The notes beneath the pieces are model-generated. The model saw only the letters and a program-made list of their open reading frames with translations. It had not been told where the DNA came from and did not search any database. Positions 26,991 through 36,461 of a DNA stretch of 58,881 nt are shown piece after piece (the first letter of the stretch is position 1; each line of letters opens with the position of its first letter). The DNA lies in assembly GCA_017941635.1 (NCBI GenBank), contig JAGAVZ010000209.1, positions 1-58,881 of the forward strand, read 5' to 3'. This DNA comes from Cellulosilyticum sp. GTDB taxonomy: Bacteria; Bacillota; Clostridia; Lachnospirales; Cellulosilyticaceae. The position numbers were made by a program, and so were the translations under genes.

Positions 26991-27019
26991 TTGAAATCAT
27001 TTTCATCCTATGCTATGAT
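26991..27019 (+). promoter_or_regulatory. Sigma-A-type promoter of tyrS
   Basis: TTGAAA (26991-26996) and TATGAT (27014-27019) are separated by 17 bases, and the -10 is preceded by TATGC (extended -10). The transcript would start about 20 bases before the T-box leader. Confidence 0.75.
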
Positions 27020-27042
27020 TAAGCATAATTGAATCTAAAATA

Positions 27043-27248
27043 AACGATGAAAAAGTTATAGTAACAAATAGAGATTGTCTCAGAGAATGTGTAGTTGGTG
27101 CAAGCACATCGTCTTTATTATGCGAAGATACACCTTTGGAGTTTTATTCGGCTCGTCACCGTTATCTGACTAGAGGCAAATTTAATTTGTAAATTAAGGT
27201 GGTACCACGGGTAAACTCGTCCTTAGCGGATGATTTTACCCGTTTTTT
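27043..27248 (+). promoter_or_regulatory. Tyrosyl T-box riboswitch of tyrS
   Basis: Leader RNA that senses uncharged tRNA-Tyr. Stem I contains an AG-rich bulge (CAGAGA) and GTTGGTG, with the specifier bases GATACACC; the codon TAC at 27129-27131 reads tyrosine. The T-box core GGTGGTACCACGG lies at 27198-27210. The terminator arm CGGGTAAA (27208-27215) pairs with TTTACCCG (27235-27242), followed by TTTTTT. When the tRNA is uncharged the GGTGGTACC bulge pairs with the acceptor end, forming the antiterminator and letting tyrS be read. Confidence 0.93.
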
Positions 27249-27288
27249 GGTATTGCCTTTTTAATTTTTATTTTTAGGAGGACATAAA

Positions 27289-28509
27289 ATGAGCGTATTT
27301 GATACCTTAATGGAACGTGGATTTATTGAACAATGCACCCACGAAAAAGAAATTAGAGAACTTTTAGAAAATGAAAAAGTAACATTTTATATTGGTTTTG
27401 ACCCTACTGCAGATAGTCTTCATGTAGGGCACTTTGTTACTGTAATGGCAATGAGTCATATGCAACGTGCAGGACACCGTCCAATCGTATTATTTGGTGG
27501 TGGGACAGCTATGATTGGTGACCCTACTGGAAAAACAGATATGCGTAAAATGATGACTGTGGAAACAATCGATCACAACGTAGAATGTTTCAGAAAACAA
27601 ATGTCTAAATTCATTTCATTTGAAGAAGACGGTGCGATCATGGTTAACAATGGAGATTGGTTACGTAACCTTAACTACATTGAACTTTTAAGAGAAGTTG
27701 GTCCACTCTTCAACGTCAACCAAATGTTATCTGCTGAATGTTATAAACAACGTATGGAAAAAGGTCTTTCATTCTTAGAATTCAACTATATGATTATGCA
27801 GTCTTACGACTTCTTAGAATTATACCGCCGCTTTAACTGTAAATTACAATTAGGTGGTAACGATCAATGGTCTAATATCTTAGGTGGTGTTAAATTAGTA
27901 CGTTGCTTACATGGTGATCAATCATTTGGTATGACTTTCTCACTTCTTACAAATAGTGAAGGTAAGAAAATGGGTAAAACAGAAAAAGGTGCTGTATGGT
28001 TAGATCCAGCTAAAACTTCTCCATATGAATTCTACCAATACTGGAGAAACGTAGCTGATGCTGACGTTAAACGTTGTTTATCACTTCTTACTTATGTTCC
28101 AATGGACGAAGTTAACGAAATCACAAATGTTGAAGGTGCTGCTATTAATAAAGCTAAAGAACGTTTAGCATTTGAAGTAACTAAGATTGTTCACGGCGAA
28201 GAAGAAGCTATGAAAGCTGAAGCAGCTGCAAAAGCATTATTCTCAGGTGCTGCTCATGGTGGTTCTATCCCTTCTACAGCAATGTCAGCTAGTGACTTTG
28301 AAGAAGGAATGGATATTTTAACACTTCTTCAACAAACAAAACTTATCCCTTCTCGTTCAGAAGGTCGTCGTCTTGTAACCCAAAATGGTATCAAAGTAAA
28401 TGAACAACCTGTTACAGATCCAAATGCTAAAATTACATTAGCAGACTTTAAAGAAAATGAATTAATGATTCAAAAAGGTAAGAAAGTATTCCATAAAGTA
28501 ACTTTATAA
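27289..28509 (+). CDS. tyrS: Tyrosyl-tRNA synthetase
   Basis: Class I synthetase that charges tRNA-Tyr. The 406 residues have the HIGH-type motif LHVGHF near 44-49, tyrosine-pocket stretch [10 protein letters not shown] near 165-174, KMSKS-type loop KKMGKTEKG near 225-233, and a C-terminal S4 RNA-binding domain (about 340-400). AGGAGG precedes the ATG. Regulated by the T-box leader. Confidence 0.97.
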   Translation: MSVFDTLMERGFIEQCTHEKEIRELLENEKVTFYIGFDPTADSLHVGHFVTVMAMSHMQRAGHRPIVLFGGGTAMIGDPTGKTDMRKMMTVETIDHNVECFRKQMSKFISFEEDGAIMVNNGDWLRNLNYIELLREVGPLFNVNQMLSAECYKQRMEKGLSFLEFNYMIMQSYDFLELYRRFNCKLQLGGNDQWSNILGGVKLVRCLHGDQSFGMTFSLLTNSEGKKMGKTEKGAVWLDPAKTSPYEFYQYWRNVADADVKRCLSLLTYVPMDEVNEITNVEGAAINKAKERLAFEVTKIVHGEEEAMKAEAAAKALFSGAAHGGSIPSTAMSASDFEEGMDILTLLQQTKLIPSRSEGRRLVTQNGIKVNEQPVTDPNAKITLADFKENELMIQKGKKVFHKVTL

Positions 28510-28586
28510 TATGCTATGCACTATTTTATGCAGATTATAAAGCAATATTACCTTTAATCTTTTATTCTTACCAACATAAAATAAAC

Positions 28587-28621
28587 AAAAAAGTATGTCA
28601 CAATTTGTGACATACTTTTTT
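28587..28621 (+). terminator. Terminator of tyrS, symmetrical on both strands
   Basis: AAAAAAGTATGTCACA, loop ATT, TGTGACATACTTTTTT: a perfect 16-bp stem ending in T6 on the plus strand. It would also stop minus-strand transcripts from the AI-2E gene, which ends about 155 bases to the right. Confidence 0.85.
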
Positions 28622-28775
28622 GTTTATAACAACAATGCATTTTATAAATTGAAACTATATCTAATTTCCTTATATAGTTGCTCTTTCTTATCCTATTAAA
28701 TTGAATTCATATGATAGCTTATTTTATTATTGATTTATTTTCGTAGTTCATTTATTTTACAAGCTATTTATTTTA

Positions 28776-29969
28776 TTATGTTTCACTAAAAACTTCCGGA
28801 ATATGGCGTACAAGTAGTAGTCTAATCAATGCTGCAACTGGTACAGCAACGAGCATCCCTATTAGTCCGAATAAATTACCACCTATGAGTATTGCCAAAA
28901 GTACTACAATAGGATGAAGTTTCACACAGTCCCCTACAATTTTGGGTACAATAAACCAACCATCTATCTGCTGAATAATTAAGATAGCAATTGCACCATA
29001 AACTGCTTTCATCGGATTAGCATCTAATATCCCAATAAAAACAGCCAAAACAAGACCTACTATTGGACCAAAATAAGGAATCAAATTGAAAGTCCCGGCA
29101 ATAATTCCTATAATGACTGCAAAATCTAATCGAATCAAAATAAGTGCACCACTTGTTAAAATGGTAATAATAATAGCATCTATAATTTCCCCTCTAATAT
29201 ATCCTGATAAAATACCATCTACTTGTCTTCCTAACGCACTTATTTTTTCATACCGCTCATCTTTTAGTATATATTTTAGTAATCTCTTAAAAAAAACTAA
29301 AATCTTTTCTTTATCCTGTAATAAATAAAAGGCAACAACAACTGCAAGTAACCAGTTCATTGCATGAATACCTATAGCTAATAATCCATTGGATAATTCA
29401 TTATACACACCAACTACAAATTCATTAACACCTGCATAGAGTCGTTCCATAAGCCCTTGTCCTTTAGTAATGCCCATTTCATCTGTAAACTGTGTAATGC
29501 CACCAATCATATCCTCAAAGTATGCTACATAACTTTCTAGACTTTCTCCTAAGCTAGAAAGTGAAAATGAACCTGCAATTTGCCCAATATTCATTTGAAT
29601 CATTAACACAAATAAACCCAATACACAAACTACGGTTAAAAAAGTTAAAAGCGTTGGCACTGTTCTCATATGCCAACGCTTCTCTTTCTTTTGTCCTTTA
29701 TGGCTTAACATATGAAACTTCTTTTTATGAGTCTTTATATGGCTCAAGCGCCTTTCATAAAAACCTACTATAGGATCTAATAAATACGCTAAAATTACCC
29801 CTATAAGTAAAGGTTCTATGAGTACATAAAATACATTCGCTATTTTTCTTATCCACTGCCATACAGCTAAAAAGTTTAAAAGAATGAAAATCCCTAATAC
29901 AACAATTAAACAACTGATTACTGCATAAGCAGCAATATTAAAATAGCGATTATTTTTTTGAAGTTTCAC
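28776..29969 (-). CDS. AI-2E family transporter
   Basis: Integral membrane protein of the AI-2 exporter/UPF0118 superfamily; known members export quorum signal AI-2 or exchange sodium for protons, and substrate cannot be told from sequence. The 397 residues have two N-terminal helices, a cytosolic linker with basic stretch near 80-95, and C-terminal hydrophobic segments with FNLIPYFGPIVG near 292-303, the family signature, then PKIVGDCVKLHPIVVLLAI near 337-355. It follows pepD by 18 bases. Confidence 0.88.
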   Translation of the reverse strand: MKLQKNNRYFNIAAYAVISCLIVVLGIFILLNFLAVWQWIRKIANVFYVLIEPLLIGVILAYLLDPIVGFYERRLSHIKTHKKKFHMLSHKGQKKEKRWHMRTVPTLLTFLTVVCVLGLFVLMIQMNIGQIAGSFSLSSLGESLESYVAYFEDMIGGITQFTDEMGITKGQGLMERLYAGVNEFVVGVYNELSNGLLAIGIHAMNWLLAVVVAFYLLQDKEKILVFFKRLLKYILKDERYEKISALGRQVDGILSGYIRGEIIDAIIITILTSGALILIRLDFAVIIGIIAGTFNLIPYFGPIVGLVLAVFIGILDANPMKAVYGAIAILIIQQIDGWFIVPKIVGDCVKLHPIVVLLAILIGGNLFGLIGMLVAVPVAALIRLLLVRHIPEVFSET

Positions 29970-29987
29970 TTTAACCCACTCCTAGCC

Positions 29988-31451
29988 TTAGTATACGGCT
30001 AGGTTTTCCAAAAGTTGTAAAAGATATTCATAAACTCTTCTAGTTGATGAAATACTTAATCTTTCTTCTGGAGAGTGAATTTTTTCTAAGTCTGGTCCAA
30101 TAGAAATCATATCTAGACCTGGACATTTTTCTGCAATAAAGCCACATTCAAGACCTGCATGAATTGCTGTGACCTCTGGTGCTTTATGATACATTTTTTC
30201 AAAGAGCTCCACTGCAATTTCACGAAGACGAGAATTTTCATTGTATTGCCATGCTGGATAATCTCCCTTTACTTCAAAAGCCATACCAAAACTTTGAGCC
30301 ACCGCTTCCAGTCTTGCTAAGATTTCTGCTTTACGTGTTACCACAGAGCTTCTTACAGCACTTGCAAAACGGATACAATCATCCTCCATTTTAACAATAC
30401 CTAGATTAAGTGATGTCTCTACTAGCCCTTTGATATGTTGTGCATAGCCCATCACACCATTTGGTACCGCTAATAAATAGTTAATAAATTTTTGAGCTGA
30501 GGCAGCATCCATTGCCTCAGTTACAGTCATTTCAGCTGTAACATCTTCACATGTCATTACGATTTCTGGATCTTGAACAGCATATTCTGCTTTAAAGATG
30601 GTTTCCATTTCATTTACAACTGTTGCAACTTGTTCTTTATTTGAAGTCGCTACCCACACTTCACATTCACGTGTGATGACGTTATCTTTGCTACCGCCTT
30701 CTACTTTAACAATTTGGAAAGTTCCTTTTTTACTTAAAGTTTTAAGCACTCTACCCATTAAGATATGTGCATTTGCTCTTTCAAGATGAATTTCTGCTCC
30801 TGAGTGTCCACCTTTTAAGCCATTGATTGTGATTTTAGATACAGATGAACCTTCACATACTGGCTCTTTTGTGAAATTTAAAGTTGAATAAGCTTTTGCA
30901 CCACCTGCACAGCTTACGATAAATTCGCCTTCTTTTTCATTATCAATATTGATTAAGATTTTACCACTTAAGTATTCAGGACACATATTAGCTACTCCTG
31001 TCATACCGCGTTCTTCATCTGTTGTCACAAAACATTCAATAGCAGGATGTTTAAGCGTATTATCTGCTAAGATTGCCATTTGGAAAGCAACTGCAATACC
31101 ATCATCCCCACCAAGTGTTGTTCCTTCTGCTTTAATCCAATCACCATCAATAAAGAGTTTTAAACCATCTTTTTCAAAGTCATGTACAGTCTCTTTATTT
31201 TTTTCACATACCATATCCATATGTCCTTGAAGGATCACAGCTGGTAGATGTTCATATCCTGGAGTCGCTGGTTTCTTAATATATACGTTATTTACAGCAT
31301 CTTGGTGTACTTCTAATCCTAAGTTTTTTGCAAAATTTACAAGATAGTCACTAATCGCCTTTTCATTTCCTGATTCTCTTGGAATGGCACTAATGGCCTC
31401 AAAATACTCAAATACTTTCCCTGGTTGTAAGTCTTTTAACACGTCTGACAT
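29988..31451 (-). CDS. pepD: Aminoacyl-histidine dipeptidase (M20 family)
   Basis: Cytosolic zinc dipeptidase of the PepD type, cleaving Xaa-His and other dipeptides. The 487 residues from ATG at 31451 have metal ligands in GHMDMV near 78-83, GGDDGIAVA near 115-123 and DEERGMTG near 145-152, with GAKAYSTLNF near 190. I chose this start because AAAGGAGA precedes it and homologues start near LQPGKVFEYFE; an in-frame ATG 47 codons earlier runs through the upstream stem-loop region and overlaps the PFL gene end. Confidence 0.92.
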   Translation of the reverse strand: MSDVLKDLQPGKVFEYFEAISAIPRESGNEKAISDYLVNFAKNLGLEVHQDAVNNVYIKKPATPGYEHLPAVILQGHMDMVCEKNKETVHDFEKDGLKLFIDGDWIKAEGTTLGGDDGIAVAFQMAILADNTLKHPAIECFVTTDEERGMTGVANMCPEYLSGKILINIDNEKEGEFIVSCAGGAKAYSTLNFTKEPVCEGSSVSKITINGLKGGHSGAEIHLERANAHILMGRVLKTLSKKGTFQIVKVEGGSKDNVITRECEVWVATSNKEQVATVVNEMETIFKAEYAVQDPEIVMTCEDVTAEMTVTEAMDAASAQKFINYLLAVPNGVMGYAQHIKGLVETSLNLGIVKMEDDCIRFASAVRSSVVTRKAEILARLEAVAQSFGMAFEVKGDYPAWQYNENSRLREIAVELFEKMYHKAPEVTAIHAGLECGFIAEKCPGLDMISIGPDLEKIHSPEERLSISSTRRVYEYLLQLLENLAVY

Positions 31452-31481
31452 AAGTATTAATCTCCTTTTTACTTCAAAACT

Positions 31482-31536
31482 AGCCAAATTTGGCTTGCCT
31501 AATGATGCTACCTTGTTAGGTAGTCTAGTTAGGCTA
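31482..31536 (-). repeat. Nested stem-loop between the PFL gene and pepD
   Basis: Two elements lie in the 100-base gap. AGCCAAATTTGGCT (31482-31495) is a perfect 14-base palindrome. Next to it GCCTAA (31497-31502) pairs with TTAGGC (31529-31534), enclosing CTACC/GGTAG (31508-31512, 31519-31523) with symmetric five-base internal loops. TAGCC (31481-31485) could instead pair with GGCTA (31532-31536), giving mutually exclusive folds upstream of the pepD ribosome site. No long U-tract follows. Confidence 0.65.
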
Positions 31537-31551
31537 CATAGCTTTAATACC

Positions 31552-32910
31552 TTAGTTTTTAAAACTATGAATTGGAGCTGGAATTCTTCCACCTCTCATA
31601 ATAAAGTCATTGCATTTGTATGAGTTTACAGGCATGATTGGTGCATAACCTAGTAATCCTCCAAATTCAACGCTATCTCCTACCTTTTTACCAATTGCAG
31701 GAATAATACGTACAGCCGTTGTTTTTGCATTAATCATACCAATCGCCATTTCATCCGCAATAATACCTGAAATCGTTGCGGCACTTGTGTCACCTGGAAT
31801 CGCAATCATATCTAATCCTACTGAGCAAACACAAGTCATAGCTTCCAATTTCTCTAATGTTAATGCGCCTTTTTCTGCTGCACGAATCATGGCATGATCT
31901 TCACTTACTGGAATAAACGCACCACTTAAGCCACCCACGCAAGATGATGCCATAACGCCACCTTTCTTAACCGAATCGTTTAAGATGGCAAGCGCTGCTG
32001 TGGTACCTGGTGCACCAGCACTTTCTAGCCCCATTTCTTCAAATATTTCTGCAATACTATCGCCTACAGCTGGTGTCGGTGCAAGTGATAAATCAATAAT
32101 CCCAAATGGTACATCTAACATTTGGGAAGCTTCTCTTGCTACCATTTGACCTGCACGTGTAATTTTGAAAGCTGTACGTTTCACTTGTTCACAAAGTGTT
32201 TCAAAATCTTTGCCTCTCACGTCTTCTAAGGCTTTTTTGACAACTCCAGGTCCACTTACCCCAACGTTAATCACGGCATCTCTTTCACCTACACCATGGA
32301 AAGCACCTGCCATAAATGGATTATCTTCTGGTGCATTACAGAATACTACAAATTTGGCACATCCAATACTTGCACGATCTCCAGTTCTTTCTGCTGTTAA
32401 CTTAATAATCTCACCGATACGCTTTACAGCATCCATGTTAATTCCTGTACGAGTAGAACCTACATTCACAGATGAACATACATTTTGTGTCACATCTAGT
32501 GCTTCGGGAATGGATTCTATAAGCACATTATCTGCATTTGAACAGCCTTTATGCACTAGAGCAGAAAAGCCTCCAATAAAGTTAACCCCTACTGTTTGTG
32601 CTGCACGGTCTAATGCTTTTGCAATCGGTACATAAGAAGAAGCTCCTGTTGCACCTCCTACTAAAGCGATTGGTGTTACAGAAATACGCTTATTCACAAT
32701 AGGAATACCATATTTTTTAGAGATTGTTTCACCTGTTTCTACAAGTTTTTCTGCTCTAAACGTAATACGATCATAAATTTTATCACAAAGTTTATTCATA
32801 TCTTCACAGGCACAGTCTAAAAGATTAATCCCCATGGTAATCGTACGAATATCTAGATTTTCTTCACGAATCATTTTGTTGGTTTCTTGTACTTCATATC
32901 TTGAAATCAT
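31552..32910 (-). CDS. UPF0210/PFL family protein (DUF711)
   Basis: A 452-residue protein of the UPF0210 (DUF711) family, sharing a pyruvate formate-lyase-like fold; biochemical function unknown. Visible family features are [11 protein letters not shown] near 18-28, repeated GGA/GGG turns, [12 protein letters not shown] near 221-232 and [11 protein letters not shown] near 378-388. I chose ATG 32910 (M3 of a frame from 32916) by ribosome-site spacing to AGAGAGG. It follows the ACT protein by 60 bases, a pairing that is conserved in many Firmicutes. Confidence 0.88.
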   Translation of the reverse strand: MISRYEVQETNKMIREENLDIRTITMGINLLDCACEDMNKLCDKIYDRITFRAEKLVETGETISKKYGIPIVNKRISVTPIALVGGATGASSYVPIAKALDRAAQTVGVNFIGGFSALVHKGCSNADNVLIESIPEALDVTQNVCSSVNVGSTRTGINMDAVKRIGEIIKLTAERTGDRASIGCAKFVVFCNAPEDNPFMAGAFHGVGERDAVINVGVSGPGVVKKALEDVRGKDFETLCEQVKRTAFKITRAGQMVAREASQMLDVPFGIIDLSLAPTPAVGDSIAEIFEEMGLESAGAPGTTAALAILNDSVKKGGVMASSCVGGLSGAFIPVSEDHAMIRAAEKGALTLEKLEAMTCVCSVGLDMIAIPGDTSAATISGIIADEMAIGMINAKTTAVRIIPAIGKKVGDSVEFGGLLGYAPIMPVNSYKCNDFIMRGGRIPAPIHSFKN

Positions 32911-32972
32911 GCTCATTTTCCTCTCTATGTAAGGTCTATCTATTCCATCTTTTGACTTAATTAATATATGTA

Positions 32973-33242
32973 TTAGATTCTATGCATATTATCAAAAATA
33001 TCTTGATGTTGTAGACGAATATCTACACCAATTTCTTGACCTAACTTTGAAATGCGATCTACGATATCCACAAATTCACTTGACGCCTCACTCATATCTA
33101 CAATCATCATCATATTGAAGTAGCCTTGAACGATTGTTTGTGAAATATCTAAAATATTGATACCTTCTTCACTTAAAAAAGTACACACCTTTGCAATAAT
33201 ACCTACTTTATCTTTTCCTACTACTGTAATAATTCCTTTCAT
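32973..33242 (-). CDS. ACT-domain protein, UPF0237
   Basis: An 89-residue stand-alone ACT domain ([19 protein letters not shown] at the start), a ligand-binding fold that often binds amino acids; UPF0237 family. AAGGAGAA precedes the ATG. Directly before the UPF0210 gene, suggesting that the pair forms one functional unit in which the ACT protein may control the larger one (inference). Confidence 0.9.
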   Translation of the reverse strand: MKGIITVVGKDKVGIIAKVCTFLSEEGINILDISQTIVQGYFNMMMIVDMSEASSEFVDIVDRISKLGQEIGVDIRLQHQDIFDNMHRI

Positions 33243-33260
33243 ATCTATTCTCCTTTTTAT

Positions 33261-35441
33261 CTATTTTTTCCAATAAATTTCTAATATATCTCCATCATTC
33301 AAAATATCAGTTAATGCTGCATTTTCACCATTTCGTAAAAGCTGTATTGTACCTTGTGGCTTAGATAAATCAAACTCAATATAATCAAAGATACTTGCAA
33401 GCATATAGCCTTTTTCCTTGGCAGGTAAAGTGACTGTTTCTCCATTGACATTGATGTAAATTATCTTCTTGGAAACAGTGTCATCACATTCAACTTCTAT
33501 TTGATAAGGTAAAGTTTCTTCCAGGTTATTTTCTTCAGTACTTTCTTCTTTAAACTGTGCTTGTTCTAGCATCCCATTTTCAATGCTTTGAGCGAATTCT
33601 TCACCTATTGCTACTTCCTCTACTGATAAACAATCCATAGATCCACTATCTATCCATAAATCATCTTCAGATAGCATCTCTTCTTTAGTCACTGTTTTTG
33701 GCATCACTAATATATCTACAAGGAGTGAGTCACCATCTTGTAAACAATAGCTCCCCTCTAAAGCAACAAAGTCTTTTGTAATACACTTATTAGTCATTGA
33801 AATCTCAAGTGCATTGAGCAATGTTTCTAATGTTTGGCTACTAACCACTTCTACTTCATCATTTGCAAGTACTTTATATTGACGACTTACTAATTGTCCA
33901 TTGACCTTAATAAGTGGCAAGTCATACTTTTCGTCTTCTAATGTAATTGTTTTTTCTACAGGAACTAACTCACCTACCATGACATATGGATCTGAACCAT
34001 TCACAGCTAATTCAACATGTATGCTATCTCCATCTTTAATATGCTCTTGGATAGAGGCTTCATTGCCATTTAATAAAATAGTAGATGGCATCCCATTATC
34101 ACCTTTAATTCGTTGACGCTGCCCATTAAGTTTAAACATTAGCGTATTGCCTTTTTTAGGGAAAATAGCACTATGTTCTATACCTACTGCAATAATCGCA
34201 TCTAAAATAGTTAACTTTTTGGCATTAAGTAGTTGTACTTTTTGACCATTGACGGTTACAAAAGTAAATTGATTAAATTTATCTTGTACCATTGTCATAC
34301 AAATTCCAAGTGGTGTAATCATTTCTGGGCTATCCATCATACCAATTTCATCTCTGAACTTAACTAAATGCTTTGTACTTCTTAGTGCCACACGTTCCTT
34401 AGCTAATCCTAAATGCTTAGAAAGACTTTCTGTGACACCAAGCATTTGGCTTCCACCTCCTACACAGAAAACGGCATTAGGTGCCTCATCACCATTTAAG
34501 CGAATAATGCGCTGTGCAATTTGACAAGTCATTGCCTCAATAACAGGTGCAATAACCTCATTAAGTTCACTACTTGTAATAGTATGTTCTAATCCAATAA
34601 TATCTGTAAAGACAACTTCTTCCTGCTCACTTCCTTGTTTTTTTATGGATTCAGCTGTATTAAAATCAACTAAATACTTATGTACAATAGCTTCTGTCAC
34701 CTCATCACCAGCATTTGGAATCATCCCATAAGAGGTGACACTACCTTCTTTGGTAATGGCAATATCTGATGTTCCTGCTCCAATATCCACTAATGCAAGA
34801 TTTAAAAGTCTAATCTGTTCTGGAATCACCGCATTAATAGCTGCAATTGGCTCTAATGTTAAATGACTTACCACTAATTCAGCACGTTCTGTCACTGCAT
34901 ATAAACTGTCAATAACTTGCTTTGGTAAAAAGGTCGCAATCATTTTGGCCTTAATTTGCTGTGCTTTATGTCCTTCTAAATTTGCCATTACATAATCTTC
35001 TAAATAATATTGAACAACAGAAGATGCCACACAGTAATACTCTGTATCTCCACTTGTTTCTTGCTGTTTAATTTTGGCCTTTTCCATCCCTTCAAGTTCT
35101 AAATGATGAATATCTGCTAGTGTTACTTCATGGACTTCCTCAAAGTTTTGTACCACTTCAACAAGCTGTGTACATAGTGAACGTCCAGCTGCTGCAATCG
35201 CCACTTCACTAAGTACAATATCTAATCTTTTTTCTAAGGCTGTTTTCACCTCATAAACCACTCTAGATACTTTTTGAATATCGTGAATCTGACCATCTAT
35301 CATGGCTCTTTCTTCATGGGCTCTATACTCATAATCCACAAGTACAAACTCATCGCCATCTCGATAGCCTACTACACCAACCACTGTTCGTGTACCAATA
35401 TCTAATCCAAAGCACAATGTTTCTTTTAAATACGCTTTCAC
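33261..35441 (-). CDS. FtsA-like actin-fold ATPase with C-terminal beta-grasp-like repeats
   Basis: A 726-residue protein. The N-terminal 385 residues are an FtsA/PilM-type actin fold: phosphate-1 GLDIGTRTV at 12-20, a 1C-like region near 40-120, phosphate-2 VDIGAGTSDIAIT at 218-230, adenosine motif VGGGSQMLG at 327-335. The rest is unlike FtsA. At least three related blocks are visible (about 395-477, 511-577, 660-726), each with a VNG turn and a closing strand of the form (L/I)x(D/N)(G/D)(D/E)xxxV, e.g. IKDGDSIHVE, LQDGDSLLVD, LNDGDILEIY. An acidic linker at about 585-655 separates the last. No membrane helix and no FtsA-type amphipathic tail. GTG start overlaps the GalT-like stop by four bases. 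Function unknown. Confidence 0.75.
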   Translation of the reverse strand: MKAYLKETLCFGLDIGTRTVVGVVGYRDGDEFVLVDYEYRAHEERAMIDGQIHDIQKVSRVVYEVKTALEKRLDIVLSEVAIAAAGRSLCTQLVEVVQNFEEVHEVTLADIHHLELEGMEKAKIKQQETSGDTEYYCVASSVVQYYLEDYVMANLEGHKAQQIKAKMIATFLPKQVIDSLYAVTERAELVVSHLTLEPIAAINAVIPEQIRLLNLALVDIGAGTSDIAITKEGSVTSYGMIPNAGDEVTEAIVHKYLVDFNTAESIKKQGSEQEEVVFTDIIGLEHTITSSELNEVIAPVIEAMTCQIAQRIIRLNGDEAPNAVFCVGGGSQMLGVTESLSKHLGLAKERVALRSTKHLVKFRDEIGMMDSPEMITPLGICMTMVQDKFNQFTFVTVNGQKVQLLNAKKLTILDAIIAVGIEHSAIFPKKGNTLMFKLNGQRQRIKGDNGMPSTILLNGNEASIQEHIKDGDSIHVELAVNGSDPYVMVGELVPVEKTITLEDEKYDLPLIKVNGQLVSRQYKVLANDEVEVVSSQTLETLLNALEISMTNKCITKDFVALEGSYCLQDGDSLLVDILVMPKTVTKEEMLSEDDLWIDSGSMDCLSVEEVAIGEEFAQSIENGMLEQAQFKEESTEENNLEETLPYQIEVECDDTVSKKIIYINVNGETVTLPAKEKGYMLASIFDYIEFDLSKPQGTIQLLRNGENAALTDILNDGDILEIYWKK

Positions 35442-36337
35442 TTATACATCCCCTTCAATATTTTCTTCATCTCTTCTGCATAGGTTCTAGGTTCTATTGA
35501 TAGAATATGACAATTTGTGGCAATTTCAAAACCAGCAATATGCCCAATGCGCATCACAAGTTGGATATAAAAATGATAAGGATTTTTTCCCCTAACATCT
35601 CCACTCATCATACAAATATTAAAATCACCTTGCGGATTAAGCTGATGATATACTTCTAACAAATACTTTATTAACTTCCCTAGTGTTTTGATCTCCCAAG
35701 CTGAAAGCTCACCATAATGCTGTCTATGCTGTTTTGGCACAAACCATACCTCATATGGAAACAAAGGTATAGAGGGTACCCAAACTTCGATATCGGCATC
35801 TTCCCACACTAAAATACCATCTTTACGATGTTGTGCCTGACACAAATAACAATTTTCTCCTTGATGATAGACAAGATATTTTTGTTGCATACTATATGGT
35901 ATTTCTTCAAGTGCAATGATTTGCCAATGTGAATGACTAATGCTTGCACCTGCTTTTGTTCCATAATTTTTAAAAACTTGTATGAACTCAATTTCAGGCC
36001 TTGTCATTAATTGATGCCACCTTTTTTGAATACTTAATAAAAGTGTTTCCCAGTGCACACGGGTGAAGTCCTTTGGATGTTTGGTATGATATTCGGTATC
36101 AATAATTACATCATGTAGGCCCTTTACCCCTTCTTTAGATGTGGCAGGAAAACGATTGGGTACAAAGCGTGCCACAAGTTCTCCCTCTTGCCAACTTTCA
36201 TCAATGATGCTTTCTAAGCATTCTTTATTAGCTAAGCAGAAGGGACATGAGCTGTCCTCTTCATCAATAAAAGGACGTGCATCACGCCTAGGTGCCATGA
36301 TACTTGTTCGATTAAATACCTCTTGAAAACGTCTCAT
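35438..36337 (-). CDS. GalT-like HIT-superfamily protein (DUF4931 type)
   Basis: A 299-residue protein resembling galactose-1-phosphate uridylyltransferase: CPFC near 31-34 and CYLC near 164-167 look like zinc sites, and the nucleophilic histidine lies in ISHSHWQII near 133-141, where GalT proper has HPHxQ. VPKQHRQHYGEL near 201-212 fits the second half. The activity may be transfer of a nucleotidyl group to an unidentified sugar phosphate, or an ADP-handling phosphorylase. I chose ATG 36337 because GAGAGG lies upstream; an ATG at 36364 has no ribosome site. No galK or galE is nearby. Confidence 0.75.
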   Translation of the reverse strand: MRRFQEVFNRTSIMAPRRDARPFIDEEDSSCPFCLANKECLESIIDESWQEGELVARFVPNRFPATSKEGVKGLHDVIIDTEYHTKHPKDFTRVHWETLLLSIQKRWHQLMTRPEIEFIQVFKNYGTKAGASISHSHWQIIALEEIPYSMQQKYLVYHQGENCYLCQAQHRKDGILVWEDADIEVWVPSIPLFPYEVWFVPKQHRQHYGELSAWEIKTLGKLIKYLLEVYHQLNPQGDFNICMMSGDVRGKNPYHFYIQLVMRIGHIAGFEIATNCHILSIEPRTYAEEMKKILKGMYK

Positions 36338-36409
36338 ATCCCTTCGCCTCTCTTTTTTTATCATTTTACACTATTCGCTTATAAAATAAAAGTAATTATG
36401 TATATAAAA

Positions 36410-36442
36410 ATAAAAGACAAGGTCATCCCTTGTCTTTTATTT
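36410..36442 (-). terminator. Terminator of the polA-coaE-lipoprotein unit
   Basis: AAAAGACAAGG (36412-36422) and CCTTGTCTTTT (36428-36438) form an 11-bp stem with a five-base loop, with A/T tails on both sides. It is about 25 bases after the peptide-binding lipoprotein stop and just upstream of the GalT-like operon. Confidence 0.8.
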
Positions 36443-36461
36443 TTGATAACTATGAACTGTT

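Larger units (their letters stand above)
26827..27288. other. Intergenic region between divergent glgX and tyrS
   Basis: 462 bases between divergent genes. The tyrS side holds a promoter (26991-27019) and the T-box leader (27043-27248). On the glgX side I see no convincing -35/-10 pair; a short inverted repeat ACCCT/AGGGT (26864-26880) is the only notable element there. Confidence 0.6.

Noticed and set aside
28587-28621. Possible regulatory operator after tyrS
   Set aside because: The perfect stem with T-run is fully explained as a terminator.
32165-32635. 156-codon plus-strand frame opposite the UPF0210 gene
   Set aside because: Long only because the sense gene has few stop codons on the opposite strand; composition (proline, threonine, serine) is that of a shadow.
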